A stretch of 33,914 nucleotides of DNA from Betaproteobacteria bacterium. GTDB taxonomy: Bacteria; Pseudomonadota; Gammaproteobacteria; Burkholderiales; SG8-39. The position numbers and the translations under genes are program-made. The DNA is taken from positions 1-33,914 of the forward strand of contig CANKAJ010000046.1 in NCBI GenBank assembly GCA_947479645.1, in the 5' to 3' direction. The first letter of the stretch is position 1; each line of letters opens with the position of its first letter. The notes under the pieces were generated by a model, which was given only the letters and a program-made list of their open reading frames with translations, was not told the DNA's origin and searched no databases. Shown here piece by piece: positions 25,005 through 33,914 of this stretch.

Positions 25005-25988
25005 ATGAACAAGCCATTCCTGATGATGTTCGTGTTGGCAATCGCTGTTTTTCAGTGCCAGCCGGTATTCGCAGCGGAACTGGACGCGGCTTATCCTTCA
25101 AAGCCGATCAAGCTGCTGATTCCGTATCCTGCGGGTGGCAGTACCGATGTCATCGCACGCACGATTGCGACGCGTTACAGCGAAGTTCTCAAGCAGCAGG
25201 TACTTGCAGACAATCGTGGCGGCGCAGGGGGCATTCTTGCCGCCGATGCTGCAGCGCGTTCGCCCGCTGACGGGTATACGCTGCTATTTGGCACATCGGC
25301 CGGGCTGGTGATCGCGCCATTGCTCAATCGAAAGATCACCTATGACCCGGTCAAGGATTTTGATCCCGTTGGCCTGATTGCGACCAACCCGCAGGTGCTC
25401 GTTGTGAATTCCATGTTGCCGGTCAACTCGGTCAAGGAGCTTATTGACCATGCCAAGCGCAATCCTGGCAAAATCTTTTATGCGTCGGCAGGCATTGGTG
25501 CGCCAAACCACATTGCCACCGAATGGTTCAAGTCCCTGGTCGGAGTCAACATGGTTCACGTTCCCTTCAAGGGGGTGGTGCAGGCCATTCCGGACCTGCT
25601 GGATGATCGTGTCCAGTTGTTGTTCAATACGATTCCTGGTCTGCTGCCTTATGTCAAAAGCGGAAAGCTCAAGGCGCTGGCGGTGACCACGCCGCGACGA
25701 TCCAATGCAATTCCGGATATACCGACCATGGCTGAAGCCGGTGTTCCGGGATTTGAATATGATTTGTGGTTCGGCATATTTGTACCGGCCAAGACACCTG
25801 TTCCCATCGTGAACCGTTTGAATGTCGAGCTGGTGAAGATGCTGGCTACGCCTGATCTGGCGCAGGGGCTGGCAGTCCAGGGAGCGGAACCGCGTGGCAG
25901 TACGCCCGGGGAACTCTCACGAATTGTGCGCACGGACTATGAACGACTCGCAAAAGTCATTCGTAATGCAGGCATCTCGATCGATTGA
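25005..25988 (+). CDS. Bug/TctC-family solute-binding receptor (second of three)
   Basis: A 327-residue periplasmic receptor with signal peptide ending near VFAAE. The family pattern is AAYPSKPIKLLIPYPAGGST, then DNRGGAGGILAADAAARSPA and MVHVPFKGVVQAIPDLLDD. The ligand is unknown. AAGG just upstream of 25005 serves as ribosome site. It is divergent from the response-regulator gene, so the pair may share a control region in 24746-25004, suggesting signal-dependent expression (inference). Confidence 0.93.
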   Translation: MNKPFLMMFVLAIAVFQCQPVFAAELDAAYPSKPIKLLIPYPAGGSTDVIARTIATRYSEVLKQQVLADNRGGAGGILAADAAARSPADGYTLLFGTSAGLVIAPLLNRKITYDPVKDFDPVGLIATNPQVLVVNSMLPVNSVKELIDHAKRNPGKIFYASAGIGAPNHIATEWFKSLVGVNMVHVPFKGVVQAIPDLLDDRVQLLFNTIPGLLPYVKSGKLKALAVTTPRRSNAIPDIPTMAEAGVPGFEYDLWFGIFVPAKTPVPIVNRLNVELVKMLATPDLAQGLAVQGAEPRGSTPGELSRIVRTDYERLAKVIRNAGISID

Positions 25989-26162
25989 GGCCGTTCGGGC
26001 AGGCATCAGGCGGCGGCTATTTTTCCAACCTGATATATTTTTCTGCGCGATCAGTCTTCAGAGGGCTACCTCGATGAGAAAGGACGGGCGCAATTGCGAC
26101 AGACATGGTGCCAACCAAGTCTGTCTCGGTCGATTACATTTTCTTGACGGACCTTTTCGCGA

Positions 26163-27035
26163 TTACTTCGCTTCGCGGTGAACAAACTCGATGACCTTGG
26201 CGATTGCCTTTATCGCTGCCGGTGTATTCGGATTCCCGGTGATAAAAGAATCGCCGGACTCATCATCGAACCACTCCAGGTCCACGCGCCCACCTGCCTT
26301 GCGATATCCCGACACGAAGCGATCAAGGCTGGCACGTGGGTGTGATCCATCCTTGCTGAGTGACTCATACAGGACCGGTGGCGTCTGCACCGACTCGCCG
26401 CGTTCGAGAGCGAGCACCGGGTTGCCCTCGGCCATGGAGGCTTCGCCATGCCAGTAACGATCATGTCCGGGCAAAACCCTGTCAGCAAACTTTGAACCAC
26501 CGGGTGCCTGTTGCAGGCCTTTGGCATAGTGATAGCGTTCCAGCGGATCCACTAGTGGAGAGCACAAGACCACAAAACGTACTGTGGCATCGATAGGCTG
26601 CTTGGAAGCCAGGGGAATGGCGGCATAGCGAGGGTCATTGGGACGCATGGCAGCCAGAATGCCCTGGTGGGCGCCGCTGGAAAAACCCAGCAGTCCGACC
26701 TTGTCGGCGCTGATGCGGAAGTCAGCGGCGCGCGATTTGAACCAGCGGATGGCGTAATTGATATCTGCCATTGAGTCCGGGTAGCGACCGTTCGGCGGCA
26801 TGCGGAAATCCAGAGAGGCAACCACGATGCCGCTTCGAGCCAGAGCCTCATCCATGGCGACATCGGCCAGGCGGTCTTTGTTGATCCATGCCCCGCCGTG
26901 GAGGTCGATGACAAGCGGGAACGGTCCTGCTCCCCGGGGTTTGTATATTCGTGCGAGTAAAGGTTTGTCGGCGTGCCGCAGGTATTCAATATCTTCCACT
27001 TCGATTTCAAATTTTGAAGCGGCATTTGACGTCAT
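26163..27035 (-). CDS. alpha/beta hydrolase, HSL-type esterase
   Basis: A 290-residue cytoplasmic hydrolase. The oxyanion motif HGGAW lies at 46-50 and the nucleophile Ser119 in GFSSG, both typical of the hormone-sensitive-lipase esterase group; the Asp and His of the triad are not assignable by eye. The C-terminal half carries Asp/Glu-rich EWFDDESGDSF. It may remove an ester or lactone from a ligand imported through the neighbouring Bug receptors, but this is a guess from position. The next gene on the same strand upstream is the third Bug protein, 129 bases away, so joint transcription is possible. Confidence 0.87.
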   Translation of the reverse strand: MTSNAASKFEIEVEDIEYLRHADKPLLARIYKPRGAGPFPLVIDLHGGAWINKDRLADVAMDEALARSGIVVASLDFRMPPNGRYPDSMADINYAIRWFKSRAADFRISADKVGLLGFSSGAHQGILAAMRPNDPRYAAIPLASKQPIDATVRFVVLCSPLVDPLERYHYAKGLQQAPGGSKFADRVLPGHDRYWHGEASMAEGNPVLALERGESVQTPPVLYESLSKDGSHPRASLDRFVSGYRKAGGRVDLEWFDDESGDSFITGNPNTPAAIKAIAKVIEFVHREAK

Positions 27036-27164
27036 GTTCAGCTCCTGCGGTCAATTGGTGAAGTGAGAAATAGGCATGGTGGAAATTGCCGCGTGCCGGA
27101 AACTCCTCGATGCTGCAAGGGTGTTACACGCTGGCCGTCATCTATTTCGTGACGCCGAATGGAT

Positions 27165-28151
27165 CTACTGCTCAAGTTGAATGCCGTTGTCCTGAATGAG
27201 CTTCCGCCAGCGGGCTGTTTCAGTAATGATAACCTGCCTGAACTCCGCAGGCGTATTGCCGACCATGACCGCACCGTCGGATTCGAGTGCGGCAATGACA
27301 TCAGGTGATCTGGCAACCCTGACAAACGCGTCGTTCAGCCTGCTGATTGTTGTTGCCGGTGTGGACGCTGGCGCGGAATAACCCTGCCATACCACTGCGT
27401 TGAAGCCTGGTATGGCCAGCTCGGCAATGGTGGGCACGTCCGGCAGCAGTTTGGCGCGATTGTCATTCGTTACTGCCAGCGCGCGCAATTTGCCCGCCTT
27501 GATCAGGGGAGCAACCGCCAGGCCCGAGGCCGTGGCGGTCAGTCGTCCGGCCAGCAGATCGGGTAACAAGGCGCCGGTGCCTTTGTAGTGGACAAAAGTC
27601 GCGACGGTATTGGTGGCGCTGTGGATCCATGCGCCCATGAGATGAACCATATCGCCAGAACCCGACGTCCCGAAATTGATCTGCCCTGGATTGGCTTTTG
27701 CATACGAAATATATTCAGCGAATGTTTTGGCGGGAAATGCCGGGGGGACGATGAGCACTGAGGTGCGCTTGCTCATCTGCGTCACAGGCGCAAAGTCGCG
27801 CAGGGTGTCGAACGGGAGATCCTTGTACAGGGCGGGAAATATGGCGAAGCCCGATGGAACAGCCAGAAGCGTGTATCCATCCGGCGCGGACTTGGCGACA
27901 TAGGCGGTTGCAATGGTGGTGCCACCGCCAGGTTTAAGGTCGACGATAAACTGCTGACCCATGAATCCGCTCAGCTTTGCAGCATAAATGCGAGCTTCTT
28001 TTTCGGCGGCCCCTCCCGGCGCATAAGGAACAACCAATGTCACGGTCCTGGACGGGAAAGCCTCAGCCGAGGTCTGAGCCAGGGCTCCGCCCCGGAACAG
28101 CATCAAGGCGACGGTGGCAAACAGTATCGGCGAGCGGATAAGGTTCCGCAT
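27165..28151 (-). CDS. Bug/TctC-family solute-binding receptor (third of three)
   Basis: A 328-residue periplasmic receptor with a signal peptide ending at GGALAQ, then FPSRTVTLVVPYAPGGAAEK, DLKPGGGTTIATAYVAKSAP and FVHYKGTGALLPDLLAGRLT. It differs from the other two copies in the window by eye and is not a recent duplicate. The ligand is unknown. It precedes the alpha/beta hydrolase on the minus strand and is divergent from rsmI with a 192-base gap. Confidence 0.93.
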   Translation of the reverse strand: MRNLIRSPILFATVALMLFRGGALAQTSAEAFPSRTVTLVVPYAPGGAAEKEARIYAAKLSGFMGQQFIVDLKPGGGTTIATAYVAKSAPDGYTLLAVPSGFAIFPALYKDLPFDTLRDFAPVTQMSKRTSVLIVPPAFPAKTFAEYISYAKANPGQINFGTSGSGDMVHLMGAWIHSATNTVATFVHYKGTGALLPDLLAGRLTATASGLAVAPLIKAGKLRALAVTNDNRAKLLPDVPTIAELAIPGFNAVVWQGYSAPASTPATTISRLNDAFVRVARSPDVIAALESDGAVMVGNTPAEFRQVIITETARWRKLIQDNGIQLEQ

Positions 28152-28343
28152 GGATATTCTCCTCTGGGGGCTCTGTTGAAATTGACGCGCCAGGCAAATT
28201 GCGAGCGCGGAATTGACATGGCGCCAAACGGATATTCTGCACTGATTTTGTCTTGCCTGTGAGGACGCGGATCGATGGCCGGTTCAGAGCAACTTGCTGT
28301 CTAAACTATGGCCGCGCACAATGCAGACCTTCCATGCGTATAG

Positions 28344-29285
28344 ATGAGTGATCAAGATGATTGGCGGCATACGATGAGCGGTGAGCACGACGCAAGCCAG
28401 TCCGGTGGTGTCCCCGAGCCTGCGACCTTATATGTGGTGGCAACACCCATCGGCAACCTGGCAGACATTACGTTAAGGGCGCTGAGTGTGCTGAAAGGTG
28501 TTTCGGTGATCGCTGCTGAGGATACCCGTACCACCGCTCGCTTGCTGGATCGACACGGGATCCACACCCGCATGGTATCCCTGCATGAGCACAATGAATC
28601 GCATCGCGCAGATGCGATTGTTCAGCGACTCGCGCAGGGCGAGAGTGTGGCGCTGGTCAGTGATGCCGGCACTCCGGTACTTTCTGACCCGGGTGCCATT
28701 CTGGTCGAGCGAGTGCGGTCTGCGGGCTTTCGGGTCATCCCCATTCCCGGGGCCAGTGCCTTGATCGCCGCGTTGTCGGTGGCTGGTCTTGCAGGGACGG
28801 CATTTCAGTTCGCCGGATTTTTGCCGGATCGGCCGACAGCGAGGCGCAAGTTCATTGCGTCGCTGGCAGATCTTGCCTGCATACTGGTGTTTTACGAGGC
28901 ACCGCACCGGGTTGTGGCTTGCGTGCGGGATCTGGCCAGGGAGCTTGGTGGGGAACGAGATATTGTCATTGCGCGGGAACTTACGAAGTTGTTCGAGAGT
29001 GTCCATCGCTGCCGCCTTGAAGAGGCGGCGGCCTGGCTTGAGGAAGATACTGACAGGCAGCGCGGTGAATTCGTGTTGCTGATATCCGGAGTGGCTCCCC
29101 AATCGGGTCGTGATGAAGAGCATGCTGCCCGCGCGGACAAGGTCCTGCGCGTTCTGCTCGCAGAGCTTCCGCTGGCACAAAGCGTGAAGATGGCCTGTGC
29201 CATCACCGGATTGCGGCGCGGCGATTTGTATGCGCGAGCTCTGGAACTGGCAGGGCAGAGGTCGGTAACAAGTCCATCAGACTGA
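28344..29285 (+). CDS. rsmI: 16S rRNA 2'-O-methyltransferase RsmI
   Basis: A 313-residue tetrapyrrole-methylase-fold protein. It shows YVVATPIGNLADITLRAL near residue 30, AAEDTRTTARLLDRHGI, LVSDAGTPVLSDPG near 103 and IPIPGASALIAALS. RsmI methylates the ribose of C1402 in 16S rRNA, tuning decoding at the P site. The first 25 residues before TLYVVATP are polar, and Met11 (28374) is an alternative start; neither has a strong ribosome site. In many proteobacteria this gene is divergent from and adjacent to yraN. Confidence 0.94.
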   Translation: MSDQDDWRHTMSGEHDASQSGGVPEPATLYVVATPIGNLADITLRALSVLKGVSVIAAEDTRTTARLLDRHGIHTRMVSLHEHNESHRADAIVQRLAQGESVALVSDAGTPVLSDPGAILVERVRSAGFRVIPIPGASALIAALSVAGLAGTAFQFAGFLPDRPTARRKFIASLADLACILVFYEAPHRVVACVRDLARELGGERDIVIARELTKLFESVHRCRLEEAAAWLEEDTDRQRGEFVLLISGVAPQSGRDEEHAARADKVLRVLLAELPLAQSVKMACAITGLRRGDLYARALELAGQRSVTSPSD

Positions 29286-29446
29286 AGTGCATTGCTCATC
29301 GCAGGGCCGTCTGTTGCTCTGTCCAGAATTCAATTTTTCAGGTCAATTTTATTCCATGCCAACCTCTTTAGAGCTAGTCTAGTAATGGTCTTGTTTTTTG
29401 AAGGGTGAGGCTTCCTCCTCAATCATGAAAGGAGAAGCCAGGTGAC

Positions 29447-29640
29447 ATGCCTGAAAGCAACACAGGCAGGGATACTGGTGGTGGGGCTGGTGTGCCATGT
29501 GCGCATTTGTTTATGATGAAGTGGTCGGCCTCCCGGATGAGGGTATTGCGCCGGGTACTCGCTGGGAGCAAGTTCCCGATACATGGGGATGTCCGGACTG
29601 TTCGGCGACCAAGCGCGATTTCCAGATGGTTGAAATCTAG
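29447..29640 (+). pseudogene. rubredoxin, 5' end broken or frameshifted
   Basis: From 29491 one frame reads [20 protein letters not shown], then [26 protein letters not shown] and stop TAG at 29638-29640. That is a complete rubredoxin iron site with all four Cys (CxxC twice). However, no start codon lies in this frame between the TGA at 29452-29454 and the CxxC; the only in-frame ATG (29497) falls inside CAMC and would drop the first Cys. An ATG at 29447, in another frame, has GGAG upstream and could be the old start followed by a one-base shift in the G/T-rich run 29470-29490. Likely decayed, unless the base calling is wrong there. Confidence 0.72.
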
Positions 29641-29735
29641 GCTGAGGCAAATTCAGTCCGAGGCAAGCGCGAATTTCGTGAGCGGATTTCCTGAGTTGAG
29701 GTGATGCATTGCCCGGACCCCGGTATCATGGCGCC

Positions 29736-30773
29736 ATGACAACTGAAACCCTGACCCTCACCACACCCGACGACTGGCACCTGCATCTGCGCGATGGCGC
29801 GGTGTTGCCCTCAGTCCTGTCGCACACTGCGCGACAGTTCGCACGCGCCATCGTCATGCCCAACCTGAAGCCGCCGGTGACCAATGTGGCCCTGGCCGGC
29901 GCCTATCGTGACCGCATCCTTGCCGCCTTGCCCCGAGATTCGAAGTTCGAGCCGCTGATGACACTCTATCTGACCGATATCACGTCGGCGGCGGACATCG
30001 CCGAGGCAAAAGCGAGCGGGTTCGTGCATGCCGTCAAATATTATCCTGCCGGGGCCACCACCAATTCCGATGCCGGTGTTACACGCATGGAGCGTGCGTT
30101 TTCGGCGCTGGAGGCGATGGAAAAGCACGGGCTGCCGCTGTTGGTGCACGGAGAGAGCACCGTGCCCGGTGTTGATGTGTTCGATCGCGAGCGCAGTTTC
30201 ATTGATACAGTACTGGCCGATATCCGCACGCGATTTCCGGCGTTGCGCATGGTGTTCGAGCACATCACCACGCGCGAGGCTGCGGAGTATGTCGCACAGG
30301 CGCCTGACCATATCGCTGCGACCATTACGGCACATCATCTGCTCTACAATCGCAATGCCCTGTTCCAGGGGGGCATACGACCGCATTACTACTGCCTCCC
30401 CATTCTCAAGCGCGAGGAGCATCGCCAGGCGCTGGTGGCCGCGGCGATCAGCGGCAGCCCGAAATTCTTTCTCGGCACGGACAGCGCTCCGCACGCGCGC
30501 GGACTGAAGGAACACGCCTGCGGCTGTGCCGGGTGTTATACGGCGCATGCGGCACTTGAGTTGTATGCCGAGGCATTTGACGCAGCCGGTGCCTTGGACA
30601 AGTTGGAAGCCTTCGCCAGTTTTCATGGCCCTGATTTTTATCGCCTGCCGCGCAATTCGGGGCAGATCACCTTGCGACGGACGAGTTGGACGCCCCCTGC
30701 GGAATATGCCTTTGGTGATGAGACAGTGGTGCCGCTGAGGGCGGGCGAGGCCTTGCACTGGCAACTGGTCTGA
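29736..30773 (+). CDS. pyrC: dihydroorotase PyrC
   Basis: A 345-residue class II dihydroorotase of pyrimidine synthesis, closing carbamoyl aspartate to dihydroorotate. Metal ligands are visible: HxH in [11 protein letters not shown] near residue 14, the carboxylated Lys in HAVKYYPAG near 98, His in VFEHITT near 172 and Asp in [10 protein letters not shown] near 246. The ATG at 29736 gives the normal length; a TTG at 29709 would add nine residues. It is followed after nine bases by the DUF3025 gene, a pair common in betaproteobacteria. Confidence 0.95.
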   Translation: MTTETLTLTTPDDWHLHLRDGAVLPSVLSHTARQFARAIVMPNLKPPVTNVALAGAYRDRILAALPRDSKFEPLMTLYLTDITSAADIAEAKASGFVHAVKYYPAGATTNSDAGVTRMERAFSALEAMEKHGLPLLVHGESTVPGVDVFDRERSFIDTVLADIRTRFPALRMVFEHITTREAAEYVAQAPDHIAATITAHHLLYNRNALFQGGIRPHYYCLPILKREEHRQALVAAAISGSPKFFLGTDSAPHARGLKEHACGCAGCYTAHAALELYAEAFDAAGALDKLEAFASFHGPDFYRLPRNSGQITLRRTSWTPPAEYAFGDETVVPLRAGEALHWQLV

Positions 30774-30782
30774 GACAAAAGC

Positions 30783-31649
30783 ATGTCGCGGGGGGCTGCA
30801 CGCATTGCGACTGAATTCGAGTGGCGGCCCCTGCTTCTGGCGACTTCCCCGGTGCACGCCGTGTTTGCATACTGGCTGGATCGGCTTCCCCAGGACCATT
30901 TTCCGTTGTGTTCCGATCTGAATGCCTTGCTGAAGGCGGAGCATTGCAGCGGTTCCGGTCAGCCGCTGCGCTTTGTTCCGTCAATGCCGCACGGGAGCGC
31001 GCCCGGGCAGGTCGATGAAGCCAACGAAGCCTATGAAGCGCGCATATTCCGTTGCGGTGAAGTCGTTACGCGCGAAGGCAACTGGCATGACCTGTTCAAT
31101 GCGCTTGCATGGTTGGCGTTTCCGAGGACCAAGCGCGAATTGAATCGTGCTCATCATGAGTGCATGGTGGGGCAGGAATCCCGGCAGCGAGGGACGGCGC
31201 GCGATGTTCTGACGTTGTTTGACGAGAGCGGCGTCCTGGTTGCGTGCGCCGATCAATCGCTGGCGCAGCTGTTGACCGGATTTCGCTGGAAGGAATTGTT
31301 CTGGTCGCGTCGTGATGATGTCGAAAATCAAATGCGATTTTTCGTGTTTGGACATGCATTGCACGAGAAGGCCCTCCGGCCGCATGCCGGCATGACTGGC
31401 AGGGCAATCATTCTGGATTGCGACCGGCATTTTCTGGGTGCAACGACCGTGCAGCAACTGGCTGAATTGGATGAGCGTGCCGCCGCCTGGTTTGGCGACC
31501 GCAAAGTGCTCGCATCGACGCGGCTGCAGGCGCCTTTGCCGATTTTGGGCATCCCTGGATGGGATCCAGACAATAACCGGGCCAGTTATTACGACAATAC
31601 ACAAGTATTTCGCCCCGGTCGTCGCAGTGGGGCGTCGGGTACGGAGTAA
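30783..31649 (+). CDS. DUF3025-domain protein, function unknown
   Basis: A 288-residue soluble protein without signal peptide. Recognisable family stretches are NWHDLFNALAWLAFPRTKRE near residue 101, FDESGVLVACADQSL near 147 and FGHALHEKALRPHAGMTGRA near 191, with PGWDPDNN near the end. No biochemical role is known to me. It is coupled to pyrC by nine bases, and its stop lies 11 bases before the RNase P RNA, so the rnpB promoter must lie inside this gene; TAAGAT at 31647-31652 overlaps the stop and could be its -10. Confidence 0.88.
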   Translation: MSRGAARIATEFEWRPLLLATSPVHAVFAYWLDRLPQDHFPLCSDLNALLKAEHCSGSGQPLRFVPSMPHGSAPGQVDEANEAYEARIFRCGEVVTREGNWHDLFNALAWLAFPRTKRELNRAHHECMVGQESRQRGTARDVLTLFDESGVLVACADQSLAQLLTGFRWKELFWSRRDDVENQMRFFVFGHALHEKALRPHAGMTGRAIILDCDRHFLGATTVQQLAELDERAAAWFGDRKVLASTRLQAPLPILGIPGWDPDNNRASYYDNTQVFRPGRRSGASGTE

Positions 31650-31660
31650 GATGCGTCTGT

Positions 31661-32087
<427 letters not shown>

Positions 32088-32370
32088 TTTTGCTTGCAGC
32101 ATGGATTTTGGTCGGGTCGCGCTGATCATTGCGGCGTTGAAAGCTTTGGGGAATTGCGGTACTTTCGCAAGGTTCATCAGCGCGATGTTTCGGGCATCCT
32201 GTTCGGATATTGCGGCCCGGTGGAATATCCGACGGCAGTCTGGCCAGGCAGTTCGCTTCAGTGATGATGCGACTACCCGTTTCAGGGTGAAATGGCGCGC
32301 GTCGCCGACAGGTGTCGCGTAACAATAAAAATCAGTCCGGCTGCCCGCCGGTAACCAGAGTGGAGTTTTC

Positions 32371-33576
32371 ATGTCTTTGCCTCTAGACGGGGTGCGTGTT
32401 CTCGATTTGACCAATGTCATTGCGGGTCCGCTTGCCTCCTACCAGCTTGTCATGCTGGGTGCAGAAGTGATCAAGATCGAAGTGCCGGGCATAGGCGACT
32501 TGGCGCGCAAGATGGGCACGGATCCGAAAATGGGTGCGGTGCAGATGGGGGCGTCCTTCTGCGCCAACAATGCCGGGAAGAAATCCCTCACGCTCAATCT
32601 GAAGCAGGCGCGTGGCAAGGCCATCTTCAAGCAACTGGTGGCCACGGCCGATGTGGTGCTTGAGAATTTTCGACCCGGTGTCATGCACAAGCTGGGTCTG
32701 GGCTATGAGGCGCTGAAAGAGATCAAACCCGATTTGGTCTACTGCGCCGTGTCCGGATTCGGCCAGCAGGGACCCTTGTCGCAACGACCCAGCTATGACC
32801 AGATCATCCAGGGCTTCTCCGGCCTCATGAGCGTGACCGGAGACGAGAAGTCGGCACCATTGCGTGCCGGCTTTGTCGTTTGCGACACCATGGCGGCAAT
32901 GACCGCAGCATTTGCTATCTGCGCGGCGCTGTTCCGCCGGGAAAAATCCGGTTACGGTGAAATGATCGACGTATCCATGCTCGACTCGTCCCTGGGTACG
33001 ATGGCGTCGTGGTCGATATCGAATTACCTCAATGCCGGCAAGGTGCCGGTGCCCATGGGCAATGAAAACGTCACGGCCAGCCCGTCCGGGACATTCAAGA
33101 CCGGTGATGGCCTGTTGAACGTGGTCAACAACGAGCAGAGCCAGTACCACAAACTGTGCGATGTGATCGGCATGCCGGAACTGAAAACGGACCCGCGTTT
33201 CGCCGATCGTAATGATCGTATCGCGCGGCGCTACGAATTGAAGCCCATCGTCGAGCAGGCCCTGCAGGCGAAGAGCGCGCTGGAATGGGAAATACTGTTT
33301 GACGAAGCTGGCGTGCCGGCCGGACCGATCTTGTCCATTCCTCAGATAGTGAATCATCCTCAGGTGGAATATCGGAAAATGATCAAGCGCTTCAAGAATG
33401 TCGCGCATGTGGGGCGCGACATCTCGGTTCCGCGCATCGGGTTTTCGCTGGCCAGCGGGCAGCCCGACGTGGCCACACCGCCGCCCGTGCTCGGGCAGGA
33501 CACCGATGCTGTTCTTGCAGGCATAGGGTTGAATGCAGACGATATCGCCGAACTGAAGCAACTGGGCGTCGTCTGA
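32371..33576 (+). CDS. family III CoA-transferase (CaiB/BaiF)
   Basis: A 401-residue family III CoA-transferase, moving CoA between acyl groups in the cytoplasm. Family marks are RVLDLTNVIAGPLASYQLVM at the N-terminus, NAGKKSLTLNLKQARGKAIF near residue 69, NFRPGVMHKLGLGYE near 99 and YCAVSGFGQQGPL near 126. The catalytic Asp is probably that in MIDVSMLDSS. The substrate is unknown. It precedes an SMP-30-like gene on the same strand by 67 bases and may form a catabolic operon with it. The 283 bases between rnpB and this gene hold no gene I can support. Confidence 0.93.
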   Translation: MSLPLDGVRVLDLTNVIAGPLASYQLVMLGAEVIKIEVPGIGDLARKMGTDPKMGAVQMGASFCANNAGKKSLTLNLKQARGKAIFKQLVATADVVLENFRPGVMHKLGLGYEALKEIKPDLVYCAVSGFGQQGPLSQRPSYDQIIQGFSGLMSVTGDEKSAPLRAGFVVCDTMAAMTAAFAICAALFRREKSGYGEMIDVSMLDSSLGTMASWSISNYLNAGKVPVPMGNENVTASPSGTFKTGDGLLNVVNNEQSQYHKLCDVIGMPELKTDPRFADRNDRIARRYELKPIVEQALQAKSALEWEILFDEAGVPAGPILSIPQIVNHPQVEYRKMIKRFKNVAHVGRDISVPRIGFSLASGQPDVATPPPVLGQDTDAVLAGIGLNADDIAELKQLGVV

Positions 33577-33585
33577 ATTTCAGGA

Positions 33586-33605
33586 ACACGCAGGGACACG
33601 CAGGG
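33586..33605 (+). repeat. 10-bp tandem repeat, two copies
   Basis: ACACGCAGGG occurs twice back to back at 33586-33595 and 33596-33605, in the gap between the CoA-transferase and SMP-30-like genes. It is probably a small slippage duplication. Confidence 0.8.
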
Positions 33606-33643
33606 ACTTAGGCGATTCAAATTCGAAATAACAGGAGACGAGC

Positions 33644-33914
33644 ATGTACTTTGGCCCACCGCCGCAGGTCATCAATACCGAGATTTTTTCCACGGTGCCC
33701 GACAGTATTCGTAACGCGGCGTCCAAGGTCAAAAAGGGCAAGCCCAAATGCTTTCTGGAGGGCCCCTCGTTCGATCGCGACGGCAACCTGTACTGCGTTG
33801 ATATCCCGTTCGGTCGCATACTCCGTGTTTCGCCCAAGAAGGAATGGGACGTTGTTGCCGAATATGACGGCGAGCCGAACGGGCTGAAGATTCACAAGGA
33901 CGGGCGCATCTTCA
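33644..33914 (+). CDS. SMP-30/gluconolactonase-like protein (5' part, cut by window edge)
   Basis: Ninety codons are visible from ATG 33644, with CAGGAGA at 33632-33638 as ribosome site; the frame is open to the window end. The sequence reads MYFGPPPQVINTEIFSTVPD, then CFLEGPSFDRDGNLYCVDIP, FGRILRVSPKKEWDVVAEYD and GEPNGLKIHKDGRIF. LEGP followed by D-G-N-L-Y is the first blade pattern of SMP-30/LRE beta-propeller lactonases, whose metal site uses the Glu of EGP. It probably hydrolyses a lactone in the same pathway as the CoA-transferase (inference). Confidence 0.85.
   Translation, partial: MYFGPPPQVINTEIFSTVPDSIRNAASKVKKGKPKCFLEGPSFDRDGNLYCVDIPFGRILRVSPKKEWDVVAEYDGEPNGLKIHKDGRIF

Noticed and set aside
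24746..25012. 89-residue N-terminal extension of the TPR response regulator
   Set aside because: It has no receiver-domain similarity, overlaps the start of the divergent Bug gene, and the receiver begins normally after the ATG at 24745.

Overview
The window reads as chromosomal DNA of a betaproteobacterium, most likely order Burkholderiales. The reasons are the moderately high GC coding style, three tripartite-tricarboxylate (Bug/TctC) binding proteins, the neighbourhoods birA-coaX-SPOR-rfaE2 and darP-mogA opposite pmbA, and pyrC followed by a DUF3025 gene and RNase P RNA. This assignment is an inference from gene content; no 16S gene is present.

Layout. 1-6539 holds an acyl-CoA ligase, a PilZ-like protein, a tightly overlapping minus-strand operon (darP, mogA, an esterase) and divergent pmbA. 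6633-10800 is an iron section: a 2OG-Fe(II) oxygenase, a PepSY protein with a cytochrome b561-type protein, and a cytochrome c-FTR1 iron permease fusion. Two almost identical Fur boxes, each set into a TTGACA/TATCAT promoter, bracket it and point inward. Between the right-hand Fur promoter and ftr1 lies a decayed exbD gene with three in-frame stops, which open reading frame calling does not show. 10907-16129 holds birA, coaX, a SPOR protein, a TSUP permease, rfaE2 and a two-gene chromate transporter. 16178-18266 is a yraN / exported HIRAN / SIS / dolP minus-strand cluster.

18384-28151 is an accessory block lying between yraN and rsmI, genes that are close neighbours in many proteobacteria. 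It carries three Bug proteins, a 2-hydroxyacid dehydrogenase, an unusual kinase/response-regulator pair, an alpha/beta hydrolase and the most notable item of the window: a UGSC-type selenoprotein (20705-21229). Its reading frame passes through TGA at 20978, the codons after the TGA read Gly-Ser-Cys, and a perfect 8-bp hairpin sits 11 bases downstream as a candidate bacterial SECIS. It follows a conserved-looking companion gene and a multi-helix leader that ends in eight T residues.

28344-33914 returns to housekeeping: rsmI, a rubredoxin reading frame broken at its 5' end, pyrC, a DUF3025 gene, rnpB, a CoA-transferase and the start of an SMP-30/gluconolactonase-like gene cut by the window edge. 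No tRNA, insertion sequence, CRISPR array or phage gene was recognised.
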